The notes: generated by a model not told the origin, from the sequence alone. 64,000 nt of DNA from RBC074 sp964470555 (GCA_964470555.1 CAYYDG010000034.1:1-64000); one strand, 5' to 3'; numbered from the stretch's first letter, positions 9,089 through 18,618 are shown. Numbers and translations: made by a program.

Positions 9089-10360
9089 TCAGCAGGCGAC
9101 TTTCAACAATTCATCCCACCGAGTCGTGTAACGCGGCGAGCGGCTGTTCATCTGCATCTGCCATTTGCCGTCGGAAACGAACGTGCCGCATTGCACGGTT
9201 TCGCGTCCGTATCGGCGATTGAGCCGATCCACCTTGGCCATCAATTCGCGCATCTTTTCGTTCTTGTCGGTTTCCCAGAGTGGCTGCGGCAATCCGTAAT
9301 CGGGAACCAGGTCGCCGAGCATCACGCCGGCTTTTTTGTAGCGAAGGTCTTTGCGATAAATCGCTTCCAGCGCCTTGAACGCGACGGTTTGAATGTCGTT
9401 GGTGATGTTCGTCATCGGAGCCAGTTGCAGGGTCAGCGAGCCGGAATACTGTTCATCGTCGAGTTTGTACCTGTCCGTGAGAACGAACACCGTGATGATT
9501 CCGGCGAGCATGCGTTCGCGGCGAAGTTTTTCGGCAGCGCGAGTGACAAAGGTTCCCACGGCGGCTTTCAAATCGTCGAGCGAATCCACCATTTTGCCGA
9601 ACGAGCGCGTGGAGTTAATGGCTCGGCGAGGTTGCGGGATGGTGGTCAGCGTGTGACAGGCAATGCCGCGCAGTTCATGCGCCATGCGCAAACCAGTCAC
9701 ATTCAGGTTGGCGCGAATCCATTCGTCGCGTGCTTCGCGCAAATCAAACGCCGTGCGAATGCCGTTGGCTTTCAGCTTGGTCGCCCAGCGATAACCCACG
9801 CCCCAGACTTCTTCAATCGGCGTGCGACGCAGCGCCGGAACCTGCAAGGACGACGGCGTCAAATCGAACACGTTTTCCAGTTGTGGCAAGGTCTTGGCGT
9901 GAAAGCCGGCCACTTTGGCCAGCGTTTTGGTCGCGCCGATTCCCACCGAAACGGGAATGCCCGTGTAACGATACAACCGGGTTTTGATTTCCCGCCCCAA
10001 TGCTTCCAGACCGGCAGAATCATCAGCCTCCAAACAGACAAACGCTTCATCAATCGAATAGCGTTCGACTTCGGGCGAAAACTCTTCCAGCACGTTCATC
10101 ATCCGGTTGGACAGATCGCCATAGAGTTCGTAATTGCTCGACAGCACATGAACTCCGTGCCGTTCGATCAAGCTGCGCACCTGAAAGATCGGAACCGCCA
10201 TGCGAATGCCGATCTGCTTGGCTTCGTTGGAGCGCGACACCACGCACCCGTCGTTGTTCGACAACACGACGGTCGGTTCGCCGCGCAATCGCGGATTGAA
10301 CGCGCGTTCGCAGGAAACATAAAAATTGTTGGCGTCAATCAACGCAACGGCTTTCATCAC
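9089..10360 (-). CDS. umuC: Y-family DNA polymerase V subunit UmuC
   Basis: A 423-aa translesion polymerase of the UmuC branch, the same length as Escherichia coli UmuC. The palm begins with the metal-binding Asp in ALIDANNFYVSCERAF, and the second catalytic pair is in RYSIDEAF near residue 102. A helix-hairpin-helix region (IEEVWGVGYRW), little-finger region and C-terminal UmuC tail follow. It starts three bases after the umuD stop, so the pair is a classical umuDC operon. Two consecutive ATGs could start it. The enzyme should copy damaged DNA when activated. Its UmuD partner is unusual because the autocleavage residues are replaced. Confidence 0.95.
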   Translation of the reverse strand: MMKAVALIDANNFYVSCERAFNPRLRGEPTVVLSNNDGCVVSRSNEAKQIGIRMAVPIFQVRSLIERHGVHVLSSNYELYGDLSNRMMNVLEEFSPEVERYSIDEAFVCLEADDSAGLEALGREIKTRLYRYTGIPVSVGIGATKTLAKVAGFHAKTLPQLENVFDLTPSSLQVPALRRTPIEEVWGVGYRWATKLKANGIRTAFDLREARDEWIRANLNVTGLRMAHELRGIACHTLTTIPQPRRAINSTRSFGKMVDSLDDLKAAVGTFVTRAAEKLRRERMLAGIITVFVLTDRYKLDDEQYSGSLTLQLAPMTNITNDIQTVAFKALEAIYRKDLRYKKAGVMLGDLVPDYGLPQPLWETDKNEKMRELMAKVDRLNRRYGRETVQCGTFVSDGKWQMQMNSRSPRYTTRWDELLKVAC

Positions 10361-10363
10361 TGT

Positions 10364-10768
10364 TCAATGTTTGGTCAGAGACCACATGACGCGCCCCCAG
10401 ACTTCGCAACTTTCATCCAGTTCCAGGCTGGGCTGATCGGGTTCTGCCGGGCACAACCAGAATTTTCCATCGAATTTTCGCAATCGCCGCACGACAAACC
10501 GGCTTTCGACAATCGCCAACACCAGATGGCCGTCGCGGCAATCTTCGGCGCGATCAATGATCAGAATGTCGCCGTCAAAGATTTTTTCCGCCGCCATTGC
10601 ATCGCCAGTCACTTGAATGAAAAACGTCGTCGTCGGATGCGGCGTCAGATGTTCATTCAAATCCAGTGGACGATGCAGGTAATCATCCGCCTGAGAAGGA
10701 AAGCCGGAGTATTGCCCGTCGTTGATGACAGATGGTTCGGTTTGAATTTGGACTTCGCTGGGAATCAC
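10364..10768 (-). CDS. umuD: UmuD homologue lacking the Ser-Lys catalytic dyad
   Basis: A 134-aa UmuD/LexA-superfamily protein. The cleavage-site region is clear (SGFPSQADDY; Ser21-Gly22 aligns with Cys24-Gly25 of E. coli UmuD). The nucleophile motif GDSM is here GDAM (Ala57, codon GCA), and the general-base Lys of the TVKKL segment is Arg94 in FVVRRL (codon CGG). Both catalytic residues are therefore missing while the fold signature FDGDILIIDR is kept. It should be unable to cleave itself and may work uncleaved or as a constitutive inhibitor or adaptor of UmuC. The start is GTG behind a GAGG box. It is placed immediately before umuC. Confidence 0.92.
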   Translation of the reverse strand: MIPSEVQIQTEPSVINDGQYSGFPSQADDYLHRPLDLNEHLTPHPTTTFFIQVTGDAMAAEKIFDGDILIIDRAEDCRDGHLVLAIVESRFVVRRLRKFDGKFWLCPAEPDQPSLELDESCEVWGRVMWSLTKH

Positions 10769-11190
10769 GATCTACCTCGAAAAATTCAGGGGCACGAATC
10801 AATTTGCGTGAAACGCAGTGTAGCACGGATGAAACAGGGAGGGGGAATCCTGCCAGATTGGAGCGCTGCATGTCCTGTATACCGTTGGCGAATTCGAACC
10901 TGATACCCGACACCTGAAAACCGAAAAACCTGTTTGGCCAAAAGCTGCTTTTAGCAAAGTCAGGTTTCGGGTATTGGGTATCGGGTATCAGGAAACTCGA
11001 CAATGAATTCGCGGCAGCATCTCGGAGTCGCCCTCCTCAAAATGCGTCCTGACATCAGTTGCCAAAGAGAAAATCTACGCCGGACAAGTCGAACCTTGAG
11101 CCGGGAAAGGTTTGACAATCTCTAAATGCCGAAAGAAGATTCGCCCGTTTCCACCATCTCACTCAAAATTCAACAGGAAGGTTTGATTTC
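10769..11190. other. Intergenic region between divergent umuDC and cytochrome c gene
   Basis: This 422-bp stretch separates two divergent transcription units and must hold both promoters. It contains the inverted repeat at 10899-10992. TTGACA at about 11113 has no convincing -10 box at standard spacing. No RNA gene or small coding region was recognised, and no clear LexA box was found before umuD. Confidence 0.5.
10899..10992. repeat. Intergenic inverted repeat of TATCGGG-type words
   Basis: Arms CCTGATACCCGA (10899-10910) and TCGGGTATCAGG (10981-10992) are perfect reverse complements. The right arm continues as repeated GGGTATC/TGGGTATC words. The composition is like the other heptad-word repeats of this window and probably has no coding role. 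Confidence 0.7.
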
Positions 11191-13728
11191 ATGCTGACAA
11201 AAGCAAATTTGGCGAAACGACTTGTGCTGATTTCGGCGGCAATTGGTTGCGCATTGGTTTTTGGATTGGGGCGAACCGGCGCAGCGCCGGACTTTTTCAA
11301 AGACAAGGTGCAACCGATACTCGAACAAAATTGCGTGAGTTGTCACGGCGCAAAGATTCAGCGTTCGGGGTTGGATTTGCGAACGGAAGAATCTGTGCTG
11401 AAAGGCGGAACACGCGGCGCTTCGGTCGTGCCTGGAAAGCCGGAACAAAGCCTGTTGTACAAACTGGTCACGCACAAAGAAGAACCTGCGATGCCGATGG
11501 GCGGCAAACTCAGCGATGCTGAAATCGCCGTCATTGCCGAATGGATTCAACAGCTTCAGCCGAAAGCCATTGCCGCTGCGGCGCCGGAATCCGCTCCGGT
11601 TCGTGCTCCCGGTTACAGCATCAACGACAAAGATCGAAGTTTCTGGGCCTTCCTCAAACCGGTTCGCCCGGCAGCGCCCAAAGTGAAACAGCGTTCGTGG
11701 GTGAAAAATGAAATTGATGCCTTTGTGCTGGCCAACCTGGAAGCCAAAGGATTGAGGCCTTCGCCCGCCGCTTCGCCGCGCGAATTGTTGCGTCGCGTGT
11801 ATTTCGACCTGATTGGTTTGCCGCCTTCGCCTGAAGAGATGGCTGCATTTTTGAAAGATCCGTCCGATGCCGCTTATCGAAAAGTCGTTGAAAAACTCCT
11901 GGCTTCTCAACATTACGGCGAACGCTGGGGACGACACTGGCTCGATCTGGCGCGGTATGCCGACAGCGGCGGTTACGAATTCGATTACGACCGCCCGCAC
12001 GCCTGGCGTTATCGCGATTGGGTGATTCGTTCCTTCAACGACGACAAACCTTATGACCAATTCATACGCGAACAGCTTGCCGGAGATCAGTTGAAAGCCG
12101 CTGCGGAAACCAGGCCGGAAGATTTGATCGCTACGGGTTTTTTGCGTAACGGGCCAACGGTGGACAACGCCGTCAACGAACAGACCCGGTCGGATGAATT
12201 GGATGACATGGTTTCGACTACTTCGTCTGTGTTTTTGGGGCTGACCGTAGGTTGCGCGCGATGCCACGATCACAAATACGACCCGATTCCCCAGAAAGAT
12301 TATTACCGGTTGCAGGCAGTGTTTTTCCCGTTCCAGAAAACGGAAAAATTGTTGGCCAGCGACGAAGAAAAGAAAGTTCACGCCGCCGCCAACAAAGCCG
12401 TTGATGAAAAGCTGCGACCATACAGGGCGAAAATCGCCGCCATCGAAAAACGAGTGCGGGAAAAATTGATGGCGGAAAAGATCGAGTTTCACGTCAAGCT
12501 GGCCGAAGACGCCGGAACCATCAACGCCGAAACCCGCGAACAATATCGCAAGGAAACCGCAGAACGATTTGCCAAAGCCGTCAATCTGCAACCTGAAGAA
12601 ATTGACGAACACATTACTGAAGAAGAGCGCGCCGCTCGCAAATTGGTGCAGAAAGACATTGACGAAATCAACAAGACTCGCCCGAAGATGTTGCCAGCGG
12701 TGATGGGCGTGACCGACGAAGAAAAACCTAAACAGGCTTTTTTGCTCAAACGAGGCGATGTCGCCTTGAAAGGCGATCCGGTTGGGCCTGGATTGCCGCA
12801 AGTCATCTGTGGCGAAACCGATTTGAATCCGATGGGCCGCCGCAAACAATTGGCCGATTGGATTGCCAGCGCGGACAACCCATTGACGGCTCGCGTCGCG
12901 GTGAATCGCATCTGGCAATATCACTTCGGCAAAGGCCTTGTCCGCACGCCCAGCGATTTTGGCGCGACGGGCGACCGCCCAACGCATCCTGAGTTGCTGG
13001 ATTGGCTGGCTACGGAATTCATCGCCAAAGGATGGAGTTGGAAAGCCATGCACCGATTGATGGTCACTTCAAACACCTATCGTCAATCGAGCAGGTTCAA
13101 CGAAAAATCGGCTTCGGTGGATTCCGAAAATCGGTTGTGGTGGCGCATGAACCCGCGCCGGTTGGAAGCCGAAATCATACGCGACAGCATGCTGGCCGTG
13201 AGCGGCAAGCTCAACAAGGAAATGTTCGGACCGGGCATTTATCCGCGCATTGATCCCGACATCATCAACACCGGGTCGCGCCCGCGTTGGCCGCTGGATG
13301 CCAAAGACGACGAAACCACCTGGCGACGCAGCATCTACATTTTCGTCAAACGTTCGGTGCTGTTGCCGATGATCGAAGTTTTCGATTGCCCTGCGACGAC
13401 GGTGACCGGCCCGGTCAGAGCCGTTTCTACGGTTTCGCCTCAAGCGCTGGCGCTGATGAACAACGAATTTGTGCTGCAACAGGCTGGCTATTTCGCCGAA
13501 CGAGTCGCCGCCGAAGCTGGCAATGATCTTCGCAAACAAATAACGTCGGCTTTCACGGCGGCGCTCAATCGCCAACCGAACGAAAAAGAACTGGCGTGGT
13601 CGTTGGAGTTTTTGCAGAAACAAACGGCTGGGTATGTGGAACGCAAGAACGAGAATCCGGCGGCTGCGGCTTTACGCGATTTCTGCCATGCGCTTTTCAA
13701 TTTGAACGAGTTTCTGTATCTGGACTGA
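11191..13728 (+). CDS. PSD1 / cytochrome c DUF1549-DUF1553 protein
   Basis: An 845-aa exported protein with the same architecture as the gene at 3228-6473: signal segment (about 9-32), heme motif CVSCH at residues 48-52, DUF1549 (about 165-380) with HYGERWGRHWLDLARYAD, a charged helical middle region (about 385-500), and DUF1553 with HPELLDWLA and NTYRQSS. It is a paralogue without the repeat insert, so it shows the ancestral length of that region. The start follows an AGGAAGG box. No DUF1501 gene, the usual partner in planctomycete-type clusters, lies next to it. A periplasmic redox role in sugar breakdown is inferred. Confidence 0.88.
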   Translation: MLTKANLAKRLVLISAAIGCALVFGLGRTGAAPDFFKDKVQPILEQNCVSCHGAKIQRSGLDLRTEESVLKGGTRGASVVPGKPEQSLLYKLVTHKEEPAMPMGGKLSDAEIAVIAEWIQQLQPKAIAAAAPESAPVRAPGYSINDKDRSFWAFLKPVRPAAPKVKQRSWVKNEIDAFVLANLEAKGLRPSPAASPRELLRRVYFDLIGLPPSPEEMAAFLKDPSDAAYRKVVEKLLASQHYGERWGRHWLDLARYADSGGYEFDYDRPHAWRYRDWVIRSFNDDKPYDQFIREQLAGDQLKAAAETRPEDLIATGFLRNGPTVDNAVNEQTRSDELDDMVSTTSSVFLGLTVGCARCHDHKYDPIPQKDYYRLQAVFFPFQKTEKLLASDEEKKVHAAANKAVDEKLRPYRAKIAAIEKRVREKLMAEKIEFHVKLAEDAGTINAETREQYRKETAERFAKAVNLQPEEIDEHITEEERAARKLVQKDIDEINKTRPKMLPAVMGVTDEEKPKQAFLLKRGDVALKGDPVGPGLPQVICGETDLNPMGRRKQLADWIASADNPLTARVAVNRIWQYHFGKGLVRTPSDFGATGDRPTHPELLDWLATEFIAKGWSWKAMHRLMVTSNTYRQSSRFNEKSASVDSENRLWWRMNPRRLEAEIIRDSMLAVSGKLNKEMFGPGIYPRIDPDIINTGSRPRWPLDAKDDETTWRRSIYIFVKRSVLLPMIEVFDCPATTVTGPVRAVSTVSPQALALMNNEFVLQQAGYFAERVAAEAGNDLRKQITSAFTAALNRQPNEKELAWSLEFLQKQTAGYVERKNENPAAAALRDFCHALFNLNEFLYLD

Positions 13729-13744
13729 AATTCCAACGCAGACG

Positions 13745-13887
13745 GTGTTCAGAGTACCGCCTTTAGGCGGACGTGGCTCGTTTACCGATCCACGTCGGGC
13801 GGCTAAAGCCGCCACTGCCAGCTAAAGCTGGTACTCTGAACACTGCTAAAGCCGCCACTGCCAGCTAAAGCTGGTACTCTGAACACT
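13745..13887. repeat. Perfect 43-bp tandem duplication with inverted flank
   Basis: Two identical 43-bp units lie head to tail at 13802-13844 and 13845-13887. Each contains the small palindrome CCAGCTAAAGCTGG and ends in GTACTCTGAACAC. The same 13-mer is present inverted at 13745-13757, so the whole block can fold into a large hairpin. It sits between two convergent genes and resembles REP-type elements. Confidence 0.85.
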
Positions 13888-13896
13888 GTTTGCCGA

Positions 13897-15468
13897 TTAC
13901 GGCTTGATCGGAGCCGTCGGGTCTTTCAGTTTCTCTTTTTCGGCGTCCACATTGAAGCGTTTGTAATTGCCGTAGGTTACAACGGAATTGACGTTGATGC
14001 CTTTGACCAGCAAAACCTTCACGCCCAAATTGATGTCGGCTCGTGTTGGCAACCAGATTTCGTCGTTGACCCGTTCCTGTTCCAGCACAAACGACGCGCC
14101 TTCTTTCAGCGAAGCCAGCAATCCGCCACCGACTTTGTACGATTCGATCAGACGCGCTTCGACGCGGGCGACTTGTTTGTCGGCGGCATCCACCCAAATC
14201 GCCCCCGCCATTTTGCCGAAAAACTTTTCAAAATCTTTTTTGGGTTTGTAACCGGGCAGCGGCTCGAAATCGAAGACAATCACGTCACGGCCTCGGAAGC
14301 GTTCGCGCCGAGGATTGACCAGCTTTGAAGCTTTCAGCACGTCGGCGATGGAAATTCGCTGGCCGCGTTCGTCGTCGGGCGGGCCGGAATTTTCCTGCGC
14401 GACTTCGCGTTGCTTTTCAGCTTTGCGAGCTTTCTCGGCCTCTTTCTTTTCGATTTCGCGGATGCGTTTTTCAAGGCGTTTGGTTTCGTCGGCTTCTTCG
14501 CTGGGCGACAGCGGCTTGCCGTTTTTGGCGATCAAACGGCGAATGCGATTACCTTTGTAAAACGTCAGCTCGTGCGTTTCGGATTCTTTGATTTTCAACA
14601 AGCCTTTGTTATCAATTTCGCGGCGAACCGTCGTTTGCGTGTAAGTGTACTTTTCCAGAAGTTCGTCCACGGCGTCTTCATTTTTGCCGACTTCATCGAG
14701 CAGCGCCGGAATATCCGGCAGCGGTTCGTTGGATAGTTTCGGAAACTCAAACGCGGCACGATCAATCGAAGCATTGTGTTTGATCGAATCAAGCTGGATG
14801 TCGAACCGGACTTCGCCGATGGTCAGTTTGATCGTGTGTGGTTCCTGTAACGCGCCGACCGGTTTGAAGTCGGAATAATCAAACACGCGAACGGTGTCGC
14901 CCGCAGGAAATTCTTCGCGGATGAGCAAGCCCGACGCAGCATCGAAATGCAGTTTGATCGTCACGTTTTTGGCCGTCACCAGCGCCAGCGTGTTGGCTGG
15001 TTGACCATTGATCGTGGTTTGACCGGTGAAGGTCAATTTGGATTTGTCTTTTTTGTAATCCAGCCAACGCCAGTTTCGGTATCGGGCTTCGGTTTGAAAA
15101 TCGCGGCTGGCTTGCCCGGTCAGCGTGCGCAATCCGTCGCGCGAATCCCGCGTCCAGGATGATTTGCCGTTGTAGCCGGAACTGAATTCCAATCCGCCCA
15201 GGTTAAACGCTTCGATGAACAAATTCGGTTGCGATGCCGAGGTTTGATAAAGGCCGGTCGTGCCGTCTTTTGGATTGGTGATTTTGCCCGACGCCTGCCG
15301 CGAACGAACTTCGCGCAGCGCTTTTTCGCCTTTGCCTTTGGTCATGGCTTTGACGGCTTGTTTGATGATTTTGTCTGGCGATTGCGCCGCGCCGTAGCTG
15401 GCCAGGACAAACAACGCGACTAACGCGCACGCCAATCGCGCCAAAGGTGAAATCGTGATCTGGGTCAT
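13897..15468 (-). CDS. Exported protein of unknown function, two LolA-like halves
   Basis: A 523-aa exported protein that I cannot assign to a named family. The signal peptide spans the first 28 residues and ends near SYGAAQS. The first half (about 30-250) resembles the beta-rich fold of outer-membrane lipoprotein-sorting proteins (GKSSWTRDSRDGLRTLTG, then INGQPANTLALV). A charged Glu/Lys helix (about 325-375) follows, then a second beta-rich part (about 390-510) with GRDVIVFDFEPLPGYKPK and GAIWVDAADKQVARVEA. The ATG at 15468 follows AGGAG, so the longer opening from 15543 was not used. It may bind lipid or lipoprotein in the periplasm, but this rests only on fold resemblance. Confidence 0.75.
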   Translation of the reverse strand: MTQITISPLARLACALVALFVLASYGAAQSPDKIIKQAVKAMTKGKGEKALREVRSRQASGKITNPKDGTTGLYQTSASQPNLFIEAFNLGGLEFSSGYNGKSSWTRDSRDGLRTLTGQASRDFQTEARYRNWRWLDYKKDKSKLTFTGQTTINGQPANTLALVTAKNVTIKLHFDAASGLLIREEFPAGDTVRVFDYSDFKPVGALQEPHTIKLTIGEVRFDIQLDSIKHNASIDRAAFEFPKLSNEPLPDIPALLDEVGKNEDAVDELLEKYTYTQTTVRREIDNKGLLKIKESETHELTFYKGNRIRRLIAKNGKPLSPSEEADETKRLEKRIREIEKKEAEKARKAEKQREVAQENSGPPDDERGQRISIADVLKASKLVNPRRERFRGRDVIVFDFEPLPGYKPKKDFEKFFGKMAGAIWVDAADKQVARVEARLIESYKVGGGLLASLKEGASFVLEQERVNDEIWLPTRADINLGVKVLLVKGINVNSVVTYGNYKRFNVDAEKEKLKDPTAPIKP

Positions 15469-15667
15469 AGTTCTTTCTCCTGCTTGATGATTGCTGGATG
15501 ATGCAAAGGGTAATTGTACGTGAATCGGTTTCGCATACGTCAAACTTTGTTGAATGGTTGCGAGCGAATTTTGATGACGAACAGGATGTGGGCTGAACGG
15601 ACAGGCGGGAATGGTTTTACAGGCTTTGAATTTTGGAGCGTTGCGGTTTGAAGCAACGCTCCGAAGA

Positions 15668-16504
15668 TTATTTCAGTCGGTGCTCCTTGAAAAATTTGAC
15701 CATCATCTGGCCGGTGTTGTCCGGCATGCGATGCCCGCCGTTGTGATTGTAAACAGCGGTGGCGGCTCCGGCTTTGGATTTGTAGAGCGTCACATTCGGC
15801 GCAAATTGCTTGCCGGTCTTTTCGCATTGGTTCAGGTTCAAAACAACCTCGATGTTTCGCTCTTGATTGGCTGTTGGCACGATAGTGTCACCCTGACCGA
15901 CAATCAACAGCGCCGGTTTCGGCTGAGACCTGGCGGCTTTGAATCCAAACACTGCCGCGGAAGGCGCAAATGCTGCGATCATCTGGCTGCGCGCTGTCCA
16001 TAACGCGTATGTCATGCCGCCGCCATTGGAGTGACCACCGGCATAAATGCGATTGGCGTCAATCTTGTAGATCTTTTTCGCCCAATCCACGACGGCATCA
16101 AAAAACTTCAAATCGCGGTCGCCCTGCATTCCGGGGGCGTTTTGCCATCCGGGCAGTCCGCCGTCCGGATCGCGTCTGGTGACGGTCGGCAATCCTTGCA
16201 TGTATGCCACGACGGCTTCCGGCCAGTGCCGATGAATTTCAAACCGGTTGAACGAGTTTCGCGCCGTGCCGCCATGACCGTGAAAGATGAACACCAGCGG
16301 CGAGCCTTCTTTGGGCGCGGTGGCGGAATTAGGAACGATGATGGCGGTTCGCTCCAAGCCGTCCACCGTGAATTTCTGAGTGATCGGTTCTGCGCGCAAC
16401 TGCGTTGACTGAGCTTTGGCCTTGTGGTTTCGAAAAGAAACCAGCGCCAACAATGCGCCAAGGGCAACTGTGAAGATCAGGGTTTTCGTAAGCATTTGTT
16501 TCAT
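15668..16504 (-). CDS. PHB-depolymerase-family esterase (LpqC-like)
   Basis: A 278-aa secreted alpha/beta hydrolase of the polyhydroxybutyrate depolymerase/LpqC/feruloyl-esterase type. A signal peptide covers about residues 1-28. The oxyanion region is VFIFHGHGGTARN, the lipase box is GGHSNGGG with the nucleophile Ser, the acid is likely in IVGQGDTIVP, and the catalytic His in NHNGGHRMP near the C-terminus. The ATG at 16504 begins directly with a hydrophobic signal; the upstream extension is not needed. It could cleave polyesters or acylated polysaccharides. It is transcribed away from the neighbouring pullulanase gene. Confidence 0.85.
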   Translation of the reverse strand: MKQMLTKTLIFTVALGALLALVSFRNHKAKAQSTQLRAEPITQKFTVDGLERTAIIVPNSATAPKEGSPLVFIFHGHGGTARNSFNRFEIHRHWPEAVVAYMQGLPTVTRRDPDGGLPGWQNAPGMQGDRDLKFFDAVVDWAKKIYKIDANRIYAGGHSNGGGMTYALWTARSQMIAAFAPSAAVFGFKAARSQPKPALLIVGQGDTIVPTANQERNIEVVLNLNQCEKTGKQFAPNVTLYKSKAGAATAVYNHNGGHRMPDNTGQMMVKFFKEHRLK

Positions 16505-16654
16505 ATTCCGGATTCGCTTTCTTGATGATCGAATTTGGTGACGGTTTAGAGGAGGTCGTCGGGGAAAAAGTCGAACCAAAACTCGTTTTGTAGGTGGGCT
16601 TGAACACGGCGACGATTGCGACTAGGCTTTCGACTTGCTTCCCGAACTTCACAA

Positions 16655-16684
16655 ATTCCTGAACACGAATGAACACGAATTCGA
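16655..16684. repeat. ACACGAAT-word repeat overlapping the pullulanase start
   Basis: The words AACACGAATG and AACACGAATTCG occur in tandem, matching the dispersed CACGAA-type repeat of the window. The first codons of the pullulanase gene lie inside it, so either the repeat supplied the start codon or the true start is a little downstream. Confidence 0.5.
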
Positions 16685-18618
16685 CTGCTCGTCTGGCTCC
16701 GATCACTTATGCGACCACACCGCCGCTGCCGCATGCGGCGGATGAAGTGTATTCCTCGCAACCGCTCGGAGCGCTTTATTCTCCCACACAAACCACGTTT
16801 CGCGTCTGGGCGCCGACCGCGGACAAGGTGATTTTGAATTTGTATCAGTCGCCCACGGGCGGAGACGCCAAGCGAGTTTTGATGAACAAGCTAGAAGACG
16901 GATGTTGGGAAACCGTCATCGAAGGCGATCAGATTGGCGTGTATTACACCTATTCGGCATCGGGCGAAGATGCTCGTTTTGACGCGAGCCGGGAATTGCT
17001 CGACCCTTACGCCAAAGCCGTCACCAATCACGATGGGCGAAGCATTGTGGTTCATGACGAAACGCCTGTCGCCGACCGCCCTGACTTTCCGATTTCCGAA
17101 GCCGTCATTTACGAAATGCACATCCGCGATTTCACGATTGACCCGGATTCGGGCATTCAACGTCGCGGCAAATACCTGGGTTTGACCGAAAGAGACACGC
17201 ATCTGACCGGGCGGCAGGACATTGCAACGGGACTTGAACATCTGGTGGAACTGGGCGTCAATGTGGTTCAACTGCTGCCGCTGGGCGAATTTCACAACCA
17301 GAAATCCGAAGACCAGTACGGTTGGGGATACGATGTGGTGCATCACTTTTCGCCCGAAGGCTGGTACGCGACCGAACGCTTCGATGCTCGCCGCGTCAGC
17401 GAAGTGAAGCGAATGATAGATACGCTGCATCGGTTGGGCATTCGCGTCACGTTGGATGTGGTCTTCAATCACACTTTCGAAGCGATTGATCGAGGTCGCG
17501 TGTACAGTTTCGACGGATTGGTTCCGGGCTATTACTACAGGTTGAAACAGGACGGCAGTTACTGGAACGGTTCCGGCGTCGGCAACGAATTTCGCACCGA
17601 AGCGCCGATGGTTCGGCGTTACATCCTGGATTGCCTGAAACACTGGGTGACCGAATATAAAATTGACGGCTTTCGATTTGATCTGATGGGATTGATTGAC
17701 CGCGAAACCGTGCGGCAGATTGCCGGGGAATTGCGAGCGATTGATCCGAACTTGTTGATTTATGGCGAACCGTGGGCGGGCGGTTCGACGCCGATTGAAA
17801 TAACCTGGAAAGGCACGCAACGCGGTCAGGGATGGTCTGTGTTCAACGATCATTACCGCGACGCTTTGAAAGGAAACGTGTTCAATGCGCGCGAAACCGG
17901 ATTCGCGCAATCCGGCCACCACATTCCCGGCGTGAAGCAGGGCATTCGCGGCGCGATTGACGATTTCAGCGATTCGCCGCTGGAAGCCATCAATTACGTC
18001 GAATGTCACGACAATCACACGTTGTGGGATAGGTTGAAAATCAGCACGATTGACGATGCGCGCATCACCGATGCTGACCGCCGCGCGATGGACAAACTGG
18101 CTGCTGCCGCAGTCTTCACGTCGCAAGGGGTTCCATTCATTCAGGCCGGGCAGGAATTTCTGCGAACCAAAGGCGGCGATCACAACAGTTACGACAAACC
18201 CGATGCGGTGAACATGATTCGCTGGCGCGACAAGCTGGAACATCGGGACATTTACGAGTATTACCAGGGACTGATTGCTCTTCGTCGCGCCCATCCACTG
18301 TTTCGTATGGAAACGGCGGGACAGGTTCGCCGCGCCGTTTGGTTTCTCGACGATCAGTTTGGGCTGCCAATTCCATTGGGATGCGTGGCGTTTGTGGTTG
18401 AAGACGTGACGGGATCGGATTCCTGGTCGCGTGCTTTGGTGGCGCTCAATGCCAGCGCACGGTTAGCCGAACTGCACATTCCCAAAGGGAACTGGCAGGT
18501 CTTTGGCGACGGCAAGGAAGTCGGCATTTCGCCTTTGAGATTGAGCGCTACACTGGCCAGCGAGAACAGGGCCAGTGTAGCCCCGCGCAGCGCGCTGATT
18601 CTGGGAGAAGCGCGGTAA
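16669..18618 (+). CDS. pulA: Type I pullulanase (GH13)
   Basis: A 649-aa glycoside hydrolase family 13 enzyme that cleaves alpha-1,6 branches in pullulan, glycogen or starch. An N-terminal CBM48-like domain (about 30-125) begins with GALYSPTQTTFRVWAPTADK. The catalytic barrel shows the pullulanase signature region YGWGYDVVHHF, region I DVVFNHTF, region II GFRFDLMGLI with the nucleophile Asp, region III YGEPWAGG with the acid/base Glu, and region IV VECHDNHTLWD. No signal peptide is present, so it probably acts on cytoplasmic glycogen. The first codons lie in a short repeat, so a start near residue 10 is also possible. Confidence 0.9.
   Translation: MNTNSTARLAPITYATTPPLPHAADEVYSSQPLGALYSPTQTTFRVWAPTADKVILNLYQSPTGGDAKRVLMNKLEDGCWETVIEGDQIGVYYTYSASGEDARFDASRELLDPYAKAVTNHDGRSIVVHDETPVADRPDFPISEAVIYEMHIRDFTIDPDSGIQRRGKYLGLTERDTHLTGRQDIATGLEHLVELGVNVVQLLPLGEFHNQKSEDQYGWGYDVVHHFSPEGWYATERFDARRVSEVKRMIDTLHRLGIRVTLDVVFNHTFEAIDRGRVYSFDGLVPGYYYRLKQDGSYWNGSGVGNEFRTEAPMVRRYILDCLKHWVTEYKIDGFRFDLMGLIDRETVRQIAGELRAIDPNLLIYGEPWAGGSTPIEITWKGTQRGQGWSVFNDHYRDALKGNVFNARETGFAQSGHHIPGVKQGIRGAIDDFSDSPLEAINYVECHDNHTLWDRLKISTIDDARITDADRRAMDKLAAAAVFTSQGVPFIQAGQEFLRTKGGDHNSYDKPDAVNMIRWRDKLEHRDIYEYYQGLIALRRAHPLFRMETAGQVRRAVWFLDDQFGLPIPLGCVAFVVEDVTGSDSWSRALVALNASARLAELHIPKGNWQVFGDGKEVGISPLRLSATLASENRASVAPRSALILGEAR

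Noticed and set aside
10868..10900. Possible LexA box upstream of umuD
   Set aside because: A TATACAG half-site is present, but the opposite half at proper spacing is missing, and the acidobacterial LexA consensus is uncertain.
6620..10992. Integrated plasmid or prophage carrying ParA and UmuDC
   Set aside because: No integrase, replication gene, phage structural gene or attachment repeats were found; the idea is kept only as a possibility.
11170..13053. A 627-codon open frame antisense to the cytochrome c/DUF1549 gene
   Set aside because: The sense strand has heme motif, domain motifs and ribosome-binding site; the antisense frame has none.
13802..13887. Possible CRISPR array
   Set aside because: Only two units, directly adjacent with no spacer between them, and no cas genes in the window.
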